A stretch of 64,000 bases of DNA from Larkinella humicola (GCF_008727875.1 NZ_VTWS01000004.1:558001-622000); one strand, 5' to 3'. Positions 1-9,717 are shown, counted from the stretch's first letter. Numbers and translations are program-made. The notes: a model not told the origin generated them from the letters alone.

Positions 1-467
1 TCCTCCCAATCGACGCCGTAGGTGGGTGGTTTCAGCGTCACATAAACCGGCACACCACCGTTCAGTTCGATGGCCGGAACATAGCTGTCGTAGGCCGGTT
101 CGAAAACGATGGCTTCGTCGCCGGGCCGGATCACCGCCGTAATGGCGGCAAACAAGGCCTCCGTGGCACCGGACGTAACGGTCACTTCGGTTTCGGGATG
201 GTAGGAAACGCCGTAGAGTTGTTCCGTTTTCCGGGCCAATGCTTCGCGCAAGGCCGGAACGCCCGTCATCGGTGCATACTGGTTAAATCCTGTTTTCATG
301 TACTGGTCCACCAAAGCAACCAGCTCGGGTGAACAGTCGAAACCGGGAAATCCCTGCGACAAGTTAAGGGCCCCCGTGTCGGTTGCTAATTTCGACATAA
401 CCGTGAAAATGGTTGTTCCCACCCACGGTAATTTGGAGGACAAGGCACGCGAAGTGGCTACATTCAT
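1..467 (-). CDS. methionine aminotransferase-like PLP enzyme (3' part off the edge)
   Basis: The first 155 codons of a minus-strand gene are visible, starting at ATG 465-467; the rest runs off the left edge. The translation reads like a fold-type I, class I/II PLP aminotransferase: LNLSQGFPGFDCSP near residue 35, QYAPMTGVPALREALA near residue 65 and VTSGATEALFAAI near residue 100. The SQGFPGF element is typical of the YbdL/kynurenine-type group, whose bacterial members convert methionine and other amino acids to 2-oxo acids, often in methionine salvage. The PLP lysine lies outside the window, so activity cannot be judged. No Shine-Dalgarno is seen. Family assignment is firm; substrate is inferred. 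Confidence 0.85.
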   Translation of the reverse strand, partial: MNVATSRALSSKLPWVGTTIFTVMSKLATDTGALNLSQGFPGFDCSPELVALVDQYMKTGFNQYAPMTGVPALREALARKTEQLYGVSYHPETEVTVTSGATEALFAAITAVIRPGDEAIVFEPAYDSYVPAIELNGGVPVYVTLKPPTYGVDWE

Positions 468-635
468 GGGTTTTAACGACAAGGTCAATGGTCTACCGTA
501 CCAATAGAGTCGATTGATTACGGCGGTGATTCAGCCCAATTGACCCTGAAAAGTACAAAAAAATAGGATACGCCAATCGATACTATACTTTTTCTATAAA
601 AATTGTAGGGATAATCTCGTCCAACCATCACCTAC

Positions 636-3600
636 TCAGTTGACCGGCGGTTTTACTACTTTCAGAATTCCCTTCATCACCCGCCAGTGGCCGGGGAACG
701 AACAGATAAACGGATAATGGCCGGGAACATCCGGGGCTTTAAATTCAAGCCGGTAGTTTTGGCCCGCGTTGACCAGTGGTGTCGCAAACAGGACTTCGGG
801 CAGATTGGGAACAAAGTTCTTCTCAAAGCCGTCTTTCAGGGTCGCCATGGCGTCGGCGGCCTGGCCCACTTTCTCTACGGCATCCGGTTTCAGAATGACC
901 ACATTGTGGGGCATCAGGTCCGGATTTTCGAATACCAGCGAAACATACCGGCCCGTCTGCATGCGAATGGTGTCCTGATCGAAAAGCATTTTGGCCGGAA
1001 CAGCCGCCAGTCGAACCTCCTTGGTTCCGCTGTTTTCCAGCATGGCCAGTGGAGCAGCGGCTTCCCGGGGCGGTAATTTTTGCGCCAGTTTTTTGCCGAG
1101 CGTAATCGCCTGATTATAAGGAACAGTATTGCGCTGGCTTTCGGGCGTAGTCTCCAGCCAGGCGATGAAGTTTTTCAGAACCGCACCGCGTTCGGCCTCG
1201 TGGCCCGGCATCGAAAACAGCACCTCGTAGGCGGTGGCATGAACCGGGTAAAAAGGCGAAACCGTTCCTTTCAGTCCCGGATCCGATTGTGTGTTTCGGA
1301 GTTCTTCGGGCACCTCGCGGGTCAGTGTTTTTACTTTTTCACGAAGCGCGGTTTGTTGATTTGGATTGGTCAGCCGGGAAATACCGTGCAGGTAATTCAC
1401 GAGATTTGCTGGATTCTGTGAAGCCGTCCCCCAAACCCGTTGATCCGACTGGTCGAGGGTGATCAGTGCCGCAAAAGCGGCTGATTGCGTGACCTGATTC
1501 GGGGAAGACAATAAGCCAATCCATTGTTTATCAGTCGCTTTTAACTCTGCCGGATTCCAGTTCAACAGGATGGGAACGATGTCAGTGTCGCCCGTCAGTT
1601 CCGGTTTTTTCTGTAGGGTTTCAATCAGGAATTCCACCGGGCTGATCGACCGTTCCTGGGCCAGCGTGCGGATGGCTTGCACTTTTAGCTCCGGTTTTAC
1701 GTCTTTTTTAGTCAGCAAGGCGTTTAAAACCGGGCTTGTTTGGGGGAATGATTGCAGTTCATCGGCCGTGGCGCGTTCCAGCAAATAGGCAGCGGCTTGG
1801 GGGTGGTCGGCCAGAAACGCCGGATTTTGTTTGAAACCGGCTAACCAGACCGGTTTTAGATACGTAAACGTCTCATTGATCGCATAGTCGAGGGAATAAT
1901 CCGTTGGGTAGTTCAATACATCCAGCGCGGTGGTCAGTGCTTTTTCACCGGAAAAATGACTCAGGGCGATGATGGCTTCAAGCCGAACCCGGGGCGATTG
2001 GTCGTTGATTAGCTCCCGAAACCGGTCCAGCGGAGAGGTCAGCCGGTCTCGCCAGTAAAACAGCACGCGGGTTGCAGCCGCTCGGGCCCGGTAATTTTTG
2101 GCGTGTAACAAGGTTGTTAGCAGGCTTTCGTCGACGACGTCGAAATCCTGAAAAAGCCACAGCGCTTCCAGCAAATGGAGTTCATAATCGGGCTGGTTTT
2201 TATCTAACTTGGTGACCCATTTCCTGAGTTCCGGCACCACTTTTTCCGGACTCTGTTCCCGGAGCCGCATCCGCGAGCGATACCGAAAACGGTCTTCGTA
2301 CCCTTTCAAATTGTTCAGTAAGTTCGGAATGGTCTGCCCGGAAATGTCCTTGGTTGTTAGCAACGGATTCGCTTTGTAGGTAATCCGCCAGATGCGTCCG
2401 TGCCGTTTATCCCGTGCCGGATCGCGCGGTGGGTTTTCGCCGTGCGAGATCAGCGGGTTGTACCAGTCGACCACGTAGAGGGCGCCGTCGGGACCAAATT
2501 TCAAATCAACCGGGCGAAAGTTCGGGTCCGACGATTGCAGCAGCGGTTCCACTTCCTTACTCGTCAGCCCCGACCCGGTTTCGATGAGCTGGTGCTGTTT
2601 GATGCCCTGAAAACCGATGGCGTTGTTGATCAGGAAATTTCCCTGCACATGGTCCGGAAACTGGCGGCTCGATACGATCTCGATACCCGCCGTCGGGCGG
2701 ACCCGCGTCGTGGTAAACGTGTTGATTCGGGGGTGTTTATCGGGGTAATCGATTTTCCCGCGCAGGGGCGTGGCGTCATAATTCGAACCGTCCGACGCAT
2801 CGGCGATCAGGTGAATGCCCCAGCGCTGGAACACGTTTCCCCAGGGATTGTTGTAGCCGTACGAAATATACTGGCTCAATTTGCCCGTTCGGGGCTCATA
2901 GCGATACGTGGCACCCGTGTAGGTGCGCACCGGGCCGTAGGGCGTTTCGACCTGCGTATTCAGAAAAGTCCCTTCGTGAAAATACAGTGCGCCATCCTGA
3001 CCGTACGTAAACGCGTGGGTGGCATGGTGGCTGTCTTCTGCGCCAAAACCCGTCAGAACCATCTCGCGCACATCGGCTTTATCGTCGCCATCGGTGTCTT
3101 TTAAAAACAGAATATCTGGTTCCTGCGACACGTAAATACCGCCGTTTCCAAACTCAAACCCCAGCGGCAGGTACAGATTGTCGGCAAAAACCGTGTGCTT
3201 ATCGGCCCGTCCGTCGCCGTTGGTATCTTCCAGAATCAGGATTTTGTCGTGGACCGGAATGCCGGGAATATACTGCGGATACGTCGGCATCGTGGCAACC
3301 CACAACCGTCCTTTGGCATCGAACGCCATGGAAACCGGTTTGGCCAGCGGAAAGTCTTTTTCGGAAGCAAAGAGGTTGATTTCGTAGCCTTTGGGTAGCG
3401 TAAATTTCTCCGTCGTGGCGGGTTGCAATGCGCCTTCGGCAATGGAAGTGTGGTGGGCGTGGGCGTCTTTGGCGAGCGGCCGGCTTTGTTTTCCGGTCAT
3501 GTGTGTCACGAGAAAAGCCGCCTGAGCTGCCGGGTTGGATCGTTCGTCCACAATCGCCACGGCCCGGTTATAGGCTTCTGTTCCCGGACTTTTCCCCAGT

Positions 3601-4631
3601 TTCCAGACCACCGAATCGAGCGAGGCCACCATCCGGTTTAGTTTCCGTAATTCGGGCGGGAACGAGATGACGCCGAACGGTTCTTTCCGCCGACCGTAGA
3701 TGTATTCGCCATTGACGGCCCGCCAGCGGTAGAAAAAATGATCGTCCTTCATTTTAATCACCTGCCGCAGCTTCGTTGAATGCTCCGTTGTGAGGTTTAA
3801 GGCGACGGTTTTTGCGTCGAAACCCAGTTGCCGGGCCATCCAGCGGGCCGTTTCCTGATAGCCTTTGTCATTCAGGTGGATACCGTTGATGGTGATCGGT
3901 TCGCCCGGTTTTGCGGTCATCCGGGCCAGCGACGGTTTGAACAAATCGATAAAAACGAGGTGTTGCGATGCCGCTACGTTCCGCATGGCTTCGGTATAAA
4001 CCGCCAGATTCTCGTTGTGTGAAACCGGGTCGGGCCAGTGGCCACCGCGTTTTTCGTGGGCAATCGGCGACACCAGCACCAGTTGTGGAATCGAACGTCC
4101 GTTGAATTTTTGGGCTTGCAGGAGCTGAATAAACCGGCTCAGATCCTGTTCAAACTGCGGCAAACCGGCTTTTCCCTTGAACGACTCGTTCATGCCGAAA
4201 CACAGGAAAATGATGTCGGCTTTCTGCTCGGTCAGGTCGTGATACAAACCTTCGATGTTGAGGGCGACCGGCATTTTGATCGGTTTGTCGTACCAGCTTC
4301 GGAACGACAGGTCCTGCGGGTCTTCGGTCGTTTTGGGGGCGTCTTCGCCAAACCATGGAAAGTTGAGGGGACGCGGTTGAAGAGCCACTTCGTCGGCACT
4401 CCAGCCCATGTTCCGCAGCGTCAGTTGCCGGTCCGGATAATTCCTCTGAAGTAAAGTCTCGAAATAGTTGTAATACCGCATCCGGTCGGCAAAGGTGTTG
4501 CCGAGCAGAATGATGTGGTCGTTTTTTTGGGGATTGAATACCGCAGCCTTGTGTTGTCCCGCTGCCGGGTTCGAGGCAAAATAAGTGAATAGGAGAATCA
4601 GAAGGCTGGTTTTCAGGAAGTACCGGTTCAT
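636..4631 (-). CDS. secreted SGNH-like / PVC-type dehydrogenase / HEAT / cupredoxin multidomain protein
   Basis: This 1331-residue protein has a signal peptide (about 1-26). An SGNH/GDSL-like domain (about 34-275) has FLCFGMNES and NGIHLNDKGY blocks, but the first block is ILLGNTFADR, without the usual GDS serine. Next comes a sorbosone-dehydrogenase-like beta-propeller (about 410-770) of the PVC membrane-bound dehydrogenase type, with calcium-loop-like EDTNGDGRAD and KDTDGDDKAD. A HEAT-repeat helical region (about 780-1180) follows. The C-terminus (about 1205-1331) is azurin/plastocyanin-like, with MPHNVV and ICSFPGHWRVM supplying the His, Cys, His and Met of a type 1 copper site. No CxxCH heme motif is present, although many relatives carry one. 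A periplasmic redox enzyme acting on sugars or polyols is the likeliest role; the substrate is unknown. Confidence 0.85.
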   Translation of the reverse strand: MNRYFLKTSLLILLFTYFASNPAAGQHKAAVFNPQKNDHIILLGNTFADRMRYYNYFETLLQRNYPDRQLTLRNMGWSADEVALQPRPLNFPWFGEDAPKTTEDPQDLSFRSWYDKPIKMPVALNIEGLYHDLTEQKADIIFLCFGMNESFKGKAGLPQFEQDLSRFIQLLQAQKFNGRSIPQLVLVSPIAHEKRGGHWPDPVSHNENLAVYTEAMRNVAASQHLVFIDLFKPSLARMTAKPGEPITINGIHLNDKGYQETARWMARQLGFDAKTVALNLTTEHSTKLRQVIKMKDDHFFYRWRAVNGEYIYGRRKEPFGVISFPPELRKLNRMVASLDSVVWKLGKSPGTEAYNRAVAIVDERSNPAAQAAFLVTHMTGKQSRPLAKDAHAHHTSIAEGALQPATTEKFTLPKGYEINLFASEKDFPLAKPVSMAFDAKGRLWVATMPTYPQYIPGIPVHDKILILEDTNGDGRADKHTVFADNLYLPLGFEFGNGGIYVSQEPDILFLKDTDGDDKADVREMVLTGFGAEDSHHATHAFTYGQDGALYFHEGTFLNTQVETPYGPVRTYTGATYRYEPRTGKLSQYISYGYNNPWGNVFQRWGIHLIADASDGSNYDATPLRGKIDYPDKHPRINTFTTTRVRPTAGIEIVSSRQFPDHVQGNFLINNAIGFQGIKQHQLIETGSGLTSKEVEPLLQSSDPNFRPVDLKFGPDGALYVVDWYNPLISHGENPPRDPARDKRHGRIWRITYKANPLLTTKDISGQTIPNLLNNLKGYEDRFRYRSRMRLREQSPEKVVPELRKWVTKLDKNQPDYELHLLEALWLFQDFDVVDESLLTTLLHAKNYRARAAATRVLFYWRDRLTSPLDRFRELINDQSPRVRLEAIIALSHFSGEKALTTALDVLNYPTDYSLDYAINETFTYLKPVWLAGFKQNPAFLADHPQAAAYLLERATADELQSFPQTSPVLNALLTKKDVKPELKVQAIRTLAQERSISPVEFLIETLQKKPELTGDTDIVPILLNWNPAELKATDKQWIGLLSSPNQVTQSAAFAALITLDQSDQRVWGTASQNPANLVNYLHGISRLTNPNQQTALREKVKTLTREVPEELRNTQSDPGLKGTVSPFYPVHATAYEVLFSMPGHEAERGAVLKNFIAWLETTPESQRNTVPYNQAITLGKKLAQKLPPREAAAPLAMLENSGTKEVRLAAVPAKMLFDQDTIRMQTGRYVSLVFENPDLMPHNVVILKPDAVEKVGQAADAMATLKDGFEKNFVPNLPEVLFATPLVNAGQNYRLEFKAPDVPGHYPFICSFPGHWRVMKGILKVVKPPVN

Positions 4632-4731
4632 GGCTCAGGCGTTGGTATCGGGTAATACATCCGTAAAAGCCGGTAGCCTTTTAGATACTACTTTCCATTT
4701 GATAATCACCCTCAGGATTTAGCCCTTCTGG

Positions 4732-4888
4732 TTACCCCGGAGGGGTATTCCGTAAATAGAAATGCGCGATCTATACCGCTGATTTTAGCCCCGGCAGGGG
4801 CGTACTACGTTTTATCAGAACGCCCCTGACGGGGCTTGGAATACGGATTTACGGGCTGTTTCTATTTACGAAGACCCCTCCGGGGTAA
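4732..4888. repeat. nested inverted-repeat intergenic element (REP/BIME-like)
   Basis: The 338-base gap between two minus-strand genes holds two nested palindromes. Outer arms lie at 4732-4762 and 4859-4888; they match over 15 bases (TTACCCCGGAGGGGT) and again over 11 bases (GTAAATAGAAA), with a short unmatched bulge. Inner arms at 4787-4802 and 4821-4836 match 15 of 16 bases. The element could fold into a long stem with an inner hairpin. It resembles REP-type intergenic repeats; it may also end transcription of the type B T9SS gene upstream. Nothing else is seen in the gap. Confidence 0.75.
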
Positions 4889-4969
4889 ACAGAAGTGCTA
4901 CAAATCCAATTCTTTAGACCAAGCGGATTGGATGGTATATAAATGAACGAGAACGAATAGCGAAGTGAA

Positions 4970-7384
4970 TCAATACGTTACCAAAACCGCCCCCCGGTAT
5001 TCCGGCAGCAAAGGCTGGTTGGTTTTGATCAGGTAATGGTAACTCCCCGCCTGAACCTTTTGACTGCGGTAGGTGCCATCCCACGGTTTGTCGTAGCCTT
5101 TCGAATGAAAAACGACCTCGCCCCAGCGGTTGTAAATCGTGATTTCGCAATCGGGAAACTGATCGGTATTGCGGATTTCAAACGCGTCGTTGATGCCGTC
5201 GTTGTTGGGCGAAAAAACGTCGGCAATAAACATCCGCTTCAGCACATCGACCCGCACACTTTTCTCCGTCCGGCAATCACCGGGGGCCAAAACCGTCAGT
5301 TTGTAGGTGGTTGGAACTTCCGGACTGGCCTCCGGATTCTGGCTGGTGGGGTCCGACAGACGTTCGGGCGGCTCCCACAGAAAACTGGTGGTCTGCCCTT
5401 TAACGGTCGGTTTCAGCGTTACCGTACTGCCCATGAGCACACTTACCCGTTCCGGCAGGTTCACATCGGCGGGCGGTTCAACCCGGATTTGCCGGCTGAT
5501 CGTAACCGGACAGGCGGAGGTTGCTGCATAGGTGTAGGTAATGGTATGCAAACCGGCTCCGGCTTTGCCCGGATCAAACTGACTGCCCGTTACGCCCGGC
5601 CCCGAAAACGTCCCACCCGCCGGGCTGGCCACCAGCAGCAGCGGTTCGGAGCGCGTGGCGCACACGGGAGCCAGGCTGTCGAACTGCATGGCCGGACGCG
5701 GAATAACCGCCAGCGTTAAGGGGGGCGAAAGGGCCTGACAACCGTTGCCGTCCGTGATCCGAACCTGATAGGTGCCCCCTTGTCCGACCAGCCGGGTGGC
5801 GGCATCACTCGTGTTGAGCGAGGCCGTATTGAAGTACCATTCGTATTGATACGGGTTTCCGACAGGGGCATTCAGCCGGACTTCCTGATCCTGGCAAATC
5901 GCCGAAGCCGAACTGGTCAGCGTCGCTTTGGGATTCGGATTGACGACAACCGAGAGACTGTCGCGGTTGGTGCATTCCATTGAAGACGTAGCCCGGACGC
6001 CGTACAAACCGGTTTTGGTAACGGTGAGCGAGGTGCTGGTGGCTCCCGGCAAAACCGCGCCGTCTGCGGTCCATTGGTAGGTCACCGCGTTTTCCTGCGG
6101 AACCGACAACACCAGCGATGCGCCTTCGCAAATGGGCGGTTTTTTATCCGGTGTAATTTTGGCTGCGGGTGGAGGCAAAACCCTGGCGCGGGTGATTTTT
6201 GACGTCGTATCATTGCCGCAGGTGGTGGCGAAGCTCTTCACGACTGCATAATCACCGGCTTCCGTGACGGTCAGTGTCGGGGCAGTGGCCCCCGGAATGT
6301 TGGAGCCGTTGCGTTGCCACTGATACGACCAGAGCGGGTTCGACTCGGTCGAAAGCAGGGCGGTGGCGCCTTCGCAAAAAGGCAAATCCAGCGTTTCGAC
6401 GTTGCGATAACTGATGATGGGCGGGGGGGGCGTGGTGTTGCCGCAATCGACCACCGGCATCTGAAACTCGCGCCGGATGGCACCAATCCGAACGCCATTG
6501 CGGTATTCTTCGCACAAAACCGCAAAAATAAATAACCCCGTTTGGTTGGCCGTTACGCTCAACTGGCCGGTTTGTGGGTCAATTTTCAAGGCTGGGTTTC
6601 CGGGAATGGAACTGGCAGCACTGTAGCCCGGCGACCAGTTTACTTCCGGGTAGGTCGTGTGCGACCGCCCGTCGCCAACGGTGTTTTGGGGGGTATTGTC
6701 GGTGTAACCGGCCAGTGGCGTAACGAGCGAGTAGCGGAGCTGATCGCCGTCGGCGTCGGTGGCGCTGAAATCCAGTTTAAACGGTTTACCAACGCAGATG
6801 TATTCGCCGTTGGGAAAATTGAACGCCGGGCTGGAGTCGAGAAAGGCGGAACCGCTGCGCACGATGGCCGGAAACTCCATGTAAAACACCATGCCTTCGC
6901 CACCGGGATTCTGGATGTTGCTTATGTCGGCACTGCGGCAACAGCGATCCCAGACGACGTAATAACCGCCGGGATCGTTGTAGGTGGCCGGATTGAGGTA
7001 AACGTCGGTGCTGTAGTTCATGCCCAGGACACTCAGGTTGCGCAGATCGGCGCAGGCCTGGTTGTCGTACCGAACCCGCTGGGAACCGGTTTGCCGGACG
7101 GTTGCGGTATTGACGCGGACGTGATCGCTTTTTCGAAAAATATAAAGGATAATCTCGCGTTCGTAGGTGTCGGGCGTGGAGTTGGCCTGATCCAGATACA
7201 AGGTGAGCGTCAGCGTGTAATAATTGGTACGGGTCGTTGCCCGCAGACTCATGTCTCCCCCATAGATGTGTTTCCCGAAGCCAGCTGGCAGCAGAGCAAG
7301 GTTCAGGAATAAACTACAAACGGCAACCCAAAGCCACCGAAATGCCGGAACACCTGACGTGAACCGACCCAACAACACGGTCAT
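4970..7384 (-). CDS. secreted Ig-like protein with gliding-motility (CHU_C, T9SS type B) C-terminal domain
   Basis: The 804-residue product starts with a hydrophobic signal segment (about 15-38). The N-terminal half has a conserved Bacteroidota secreted domain with repeated aspartates (SATDADGDQLRYS) and several cysteines. The middle holds three or four PKD/Ig-like units, each opening with a Pro-rich stretch and a Cys (for example PPPICEGASLVLS). The last 90 residues form the CHU_C domain: DVFSPNNDGINDAFEI, then ITIYNRWGEVVFHS and WDGTY. This domain marks type B T9SS substrates, which are exported across the outer membrane and usually stay at the cell surface. It is probably an adhesin or gliding-related surface protein. 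It has no obvious operon partner. Confidence 0.9.
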   Translation of the reverse strand: MTVLLGRFTSGVPAFRWLWVAVCSLFLNLALLPAGFGKHIYGGDMSLRATTRTNYYTLTLTLYLDQANSTPDTYEREIILYIFRKSDHVRVNTATVRQTGSQRVRYDNQACADLRNLSVLGMNYSTDVYLNPATYNDPGGYYVVWDRCCRSADISNIQNPGGEGMVFYMEFPAIVRSGSAFLDSSPAFNFPNGEYICVGKPFKLDFSATDADGDQLRYSLVTPLAGYTDNTPQNTVGDGRSHTTYPEVNWSPGYSAASSIPGNPALKIDPQTGQLSVTANQTGLFIFAVLCEEYRNGVRIGAIRREFQMPVVDCGNTTPPPPIISYRNVETLDLPFCEGATALLSTESNPLWSYQWQRNGSNIPGATAPTLTVTEAGDYAVVKSFATTCGNDTTSKITRARVLPPPAAKITPDKKPPICEGASLVLSVPQENAVTYQWTADGAVLPGATSTSLTVTKTGLYGVRATSSMECTNRDSLSVVVNPNPKATLTSSASAICQDQEVRLNAPVGNPYQYEWYFNTASLNTSDAATRLVGQGGTYQVRITDGNGCQALSPPLTLAVIPRPAMQFDSLAPVCATRSEPLLLVASPAGGTFSGPGVTGSQFDPGKAGAGLHTITYTYAATSACPVTISRQIRVEPPADVNLPERVSVLMGSTVTLKPTVKGQTTSFLWEPPERLSDPTSQNPEASPEVPTTYKLTVLAPGDCRTEKSVRVDVLKRMFIADVFSPNNDGINDAFEIRNTDQFPDCEITIYNRWGEVVFHSKGYDKPWDGTYRSQKVQAGSYHYLIKTNQPLLPEYRGAVLVTY

Positions 7385-7525
7385 AATACAGTTTCGTAGA
7401 AGGTTGAAGCATAAAAAACTTGCTGACGGAATAGGGTGTGTATTCGTATGAATCGAAAATATACGAAGTTTCGAGTCTATAAGTTACCTAAATTGACGGA
7501 ACGGTATACTGTATAAGACCGAAAA

Positions 7526-7547
7526 GCCCCGCAAAGCGTTGCGGGGC
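7526..7547 (-). terminator. intrinsic terminator after the 2-hydroxyacid dehydrogenase
   Basis: A perfect 9-bp stem (GCCCCGCAA at 7526-7534, TTGCGGGGC at 7539-7547) with a four-base loop lies 27 bases after the stop codon at 7575. On the minus strand it is followed by only four T residues, so it is a modest but typical terminator. Confidence 0.65.
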
Positions 7548-7574
7548 GAAGAAAAAAGGAAGGAGGCTGGTGGG

Positions 7575-8528
7575 TTAATTCACAACGTTTCGTGGTTTTC
7601 CGGCAAAAAAGGCCCGAATGTTTTCGGCGGTTTCGTGTAAAAGCCGCTGGCGTGATTCCTGCGTGGCCCAGGCCAGGTGGGGCGTAACGATGCAATTCCG
7701 GGCCGAAAACAGAGGATTGCCCGCCGACGGGGGTTCTACCGACACGACGTCGAGCCCGGCCCCCGCCAGCCGATCCTGGTTGAGGGCTTCGGCCAGATCG
7801 GGTTCGTTGATAAGAGCACCCCGGCTGGTATTAATCAGAAATGCGGTGGGCTTCATCTGGTTCAGCAGCTCGCGGTTGACAAAGGCGCGGTTTTCGTCGG
7901 TGACCGGGCAGTGCAGCGACACCACATCACTTTCGGCAAAAAGCGTCGCCTGATCGACGTAGCGAATACCGGCTGGCGGCTCCTCGTCGGTGTGACGGCG
8001 GTTGACGAGAATAGTCATGCCAAAGGCCAGGCCAATGGCCGCCACGCTTTTTCCGATATCGCCATAACCGACGATGCCCAGCGTTTTGCCGGCCAGCTCG
8101 ACCAGGGGCGTTTTCCAGTAGCAGAAATCCGGGTTCCGGGTCCAGTCGCCCGCCCGCACACTGTCAGCGTGTAAGCCCACCCGGTTGGTGAGTTCGAGCA
8201 GCAGCGCAATGGTCAACTGAGCCACCGACGGAGAGCCGTAGCCTTTCACGTTCGTCACCACAATGTCGTGCTCCCGGGCGGCTTTTACGTCGATGATGTC
8301 GTAGCCAGTGGCTGTCACGCCGATGTACCGCAGTTTCGGAAGTTGTTCCAGCGTCTCGCGGTTCATTTTTACCTTATTGACCAGCACCATATCGGCCTCT
8401 TTCAGTCGGTCGATCAGTTGGTCGGGCGCGGTGCGGTCATGTAGCGTGACCGTGCCGAGGGAGGTGAGGGGCGTCCAGTCGAGGTCGCCGGGGTTCAGGG
8501 TGTAGGCGTCAGCGTAAACGAGGTTCAT
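7575..8528 (-). CDS. D-2-hydroxyacid dehydrogenase (glycerate dehydrogenase-like)
   Basis: This is a 317-residue NAD(P)-dependent oxidoreductase of the D-isomer-specific 2-hydroxyacid dehydrogenase family. The Rossmann motif GIVGYGDIGKS is near residue 145. The catalytic residues are visible in order: Arg in NTSRGALIN, Glu in VVSVEPPSAG and His in TPHLAWAT. The order and length match glycerate/hydroxypyruvate reductases of this family; the exact 2-oxo acid cannot be told from sequence. The ATG at 8526-8528 is preferred over an in-frame TTG two codons upstream. A TATCTTTC box (one mismatch from the Bacteroidota -7 consensus) lies about 25 bases upstream. Transcription ends at the hairpin at 7526. 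Confidence 0.9.
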   Translation of the reverse strand: MNLVYADAYTLNPGDLDWTPLTSLGTVTLHDRTAPDQLIDRLKEADMVLVNKVKMNRETLEQLPKLRYIGVTATGYDIIDVKAAREHDIVVTNVKGYGSPSVAQLTIALLLELTNRVGLHADSVRAGDWTRNPDFCYWKTPLVELAGKTLGIVGYGDIGKSVAAIGLAFGMTILVNRRHTDEEPPAGIRYVDQATLFAESDVVSLHCPVTDENRAFVNRELLNQMKPTAFLINTSRGALINEPDLAEALNQDRLAGAGLDVVSVEPPSAGNPLFSARNCIVTPHLAWATQESRQRLLHETAENIRAFFAGKPRNVVN

Positions 8529-8576
8529 GAGCAAAGGGGAAAGAATGCTGAAAGATACGGGGAAAATGGGCTTCGT

Positions 8577-8673
8577 AGAATGATAAATATCAAATGATAA
8601 ATGATAAATGTAAAAGTGCCGGATTGGAAACTACTTTTACATTCATCATTTATCATTTGATATTTATCATTCT
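8577..8673. repeat. long AT-rich inverted repeat (ATGATAAAT hairpin family)
   Basis: Two 40-base arms (8577-8616 and 8634-8673) are reverse complements with a single mismatch and enclose a 17-base loop. The element sits 11 bases after the stop of the YheT-like hydrolase and fills most of the gap to the next gene. Arms are built from ATGATAAATGATAAATG-like words; similar hairpins occur at 43980-44033 and 50539-50600. It is probably a transcript 3'-end or mRNA-stabilising structure. The T-rich run follows only on the plus side. Confidence 0.8.
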
Positions 8674-8684
8674 TTATTTTTTTC

Positions 8685-9653
8685 CTAAACAGACCCAATC
8701 ACAAACGCCAATGCCCGGCGTTCCGCCCACGAGAATTCATCCCCGCGAACGGCAAAACCCACGTGACCGCCGGTTTTGGGCGTTTCGAGGTAGAGATACG
8801 GGTGTTTCTCGGCCAGCCAGGCGGGCGAACATTCGGGCGACAGCAACGGGTCGTTCTGGGCGTTGACGAGCAGCGTCGGAACGGTAATTCCGGCCATGTA
8901 GTTGACGGCCGAAGCCTGTGCGTAGAAATCATCCGCGTCGCGGTAGCCGTTCACCGGAGCCGAAAAATGGTGGTCGAAATCGCGCCAGAGCCGCACCTGA
9001 TCCAGCTTGGTCATGTCGAGTTTACCCGGAAAGAGGTCGGCTTTCTGCTGCATTTTAATGATCAGTTTCTTCATAAACCGATTGCGGTAAAACCGGTTTC
9101 GGGGCAGATCGAGCTGTTTGGCGCTGGCTTCCAGATCCGTCGGTGACGAAACCGCCACGACTTTCCGGATGACGTCGGGCAACTCCCTGCCGTGAACCCC
9201 CGCGTATTTGAGCACGATGTTTCCGCCCATGCTGAAGCCCACGAGCGCTACTTCGCAGTACGGTTTGGTCTGCAGCACGTGGGTGATCACTTCGGCGATG
9301 TCGCCAATTTCGCCGTGGTTGTAGAGCCGGAACGCCCGGTTCATCTCGCCACTGCACGAGCGGCAATTCCAGGCCAGCACATCCCAGCCCTGTTGGACAA
9401 AAAGTTTGGCCGTTGCTTTGATGTAGTGCCGGTTGGAGTCACCCTCCAGCCCGTGGGTCATGATGACCAATTTATCACGTCGTCGGTCGATCCAGTCGAG
9501 ATCCACGAAGTCGCCGTCGGCCAGGGTGAGCCGTTCCCGTTCATACACCACCCCTTCCACTTTGCGGAGGATGCTGGGAATAATGGTCTCAAAATGACCA
9601 TTGATCAAATACCGGGGTGCTCCGGGGTAAGAAGAATGTCGGAGAACCGGCAT
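8685..9653 (-). CDS. YheT-family alpha/beta hydrolase
   Basis: The 322-residue protein is an alpha/beta hydrolase of the YheT/EMB8 type. NGHFETIIPSILR near residue 18 is a hallmark of that group. The nucleophile elbow GFSMGGN (Ser near residue 145), acid NDPLLSPE (Asp near 268) and catalytic His in GGHVGF (near 298) are all present. YheT relatives are esterase-like enzymes with poorly defined substrates, possibly lipids or short-chain esters. The ATG at 9651-9653 is the natural start. The gene stands alone and is followed by the long hairpin at 8577-8673. Confidence 0.88.
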   Translation of the reverse strand: MPVLRHSSYPGAPRYLINGHFETIIPSILRKVEGVVYERERLTLADGDFVDLDWIDRRRDKLVIMTHGLEGDSNRHYIKATAKLFVQQGWDVLAWNCRSCSGEMNRAFRLYNHGEIGDIAEVITHVLQTKPYCEVALVGFSMGGNIVLKYAGVHGRELPDVIRKVVAVSSPTDLEASAKQLDLPRNRFYRNRFMKKLIIKMQQKADLFPGKLDMTKLDQVRLWRDFDHHFSAPVNGYRDADDFYAQASAVNYMAGITVPTLLVNAQNDPLLSPECSPAWLAEKHPYLYLETPKTGGHVGFAVRGDEFSWAERRALAFVIGSV

Positions 9654-9717
9654 ATCATAACCTTTTAGTCGTTAATGCTGTTAATTTTAACGAAATTTAG
9701 TCCGGTTGGTTCCCCTT

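Noticed and set aside
2400-3104. Long plus-strand open frame inside the PVC-type protein gene
   Set aside because: It is antisense to a well-supported gene, has no recognisable domain and reflects codon bias of the real frame.
636-4631. Heme-binding (CxxCH) site in the PVC-type protein
   Set aside because: No CxxCH occurs; the C-terminal domain is cupredoxin-like.
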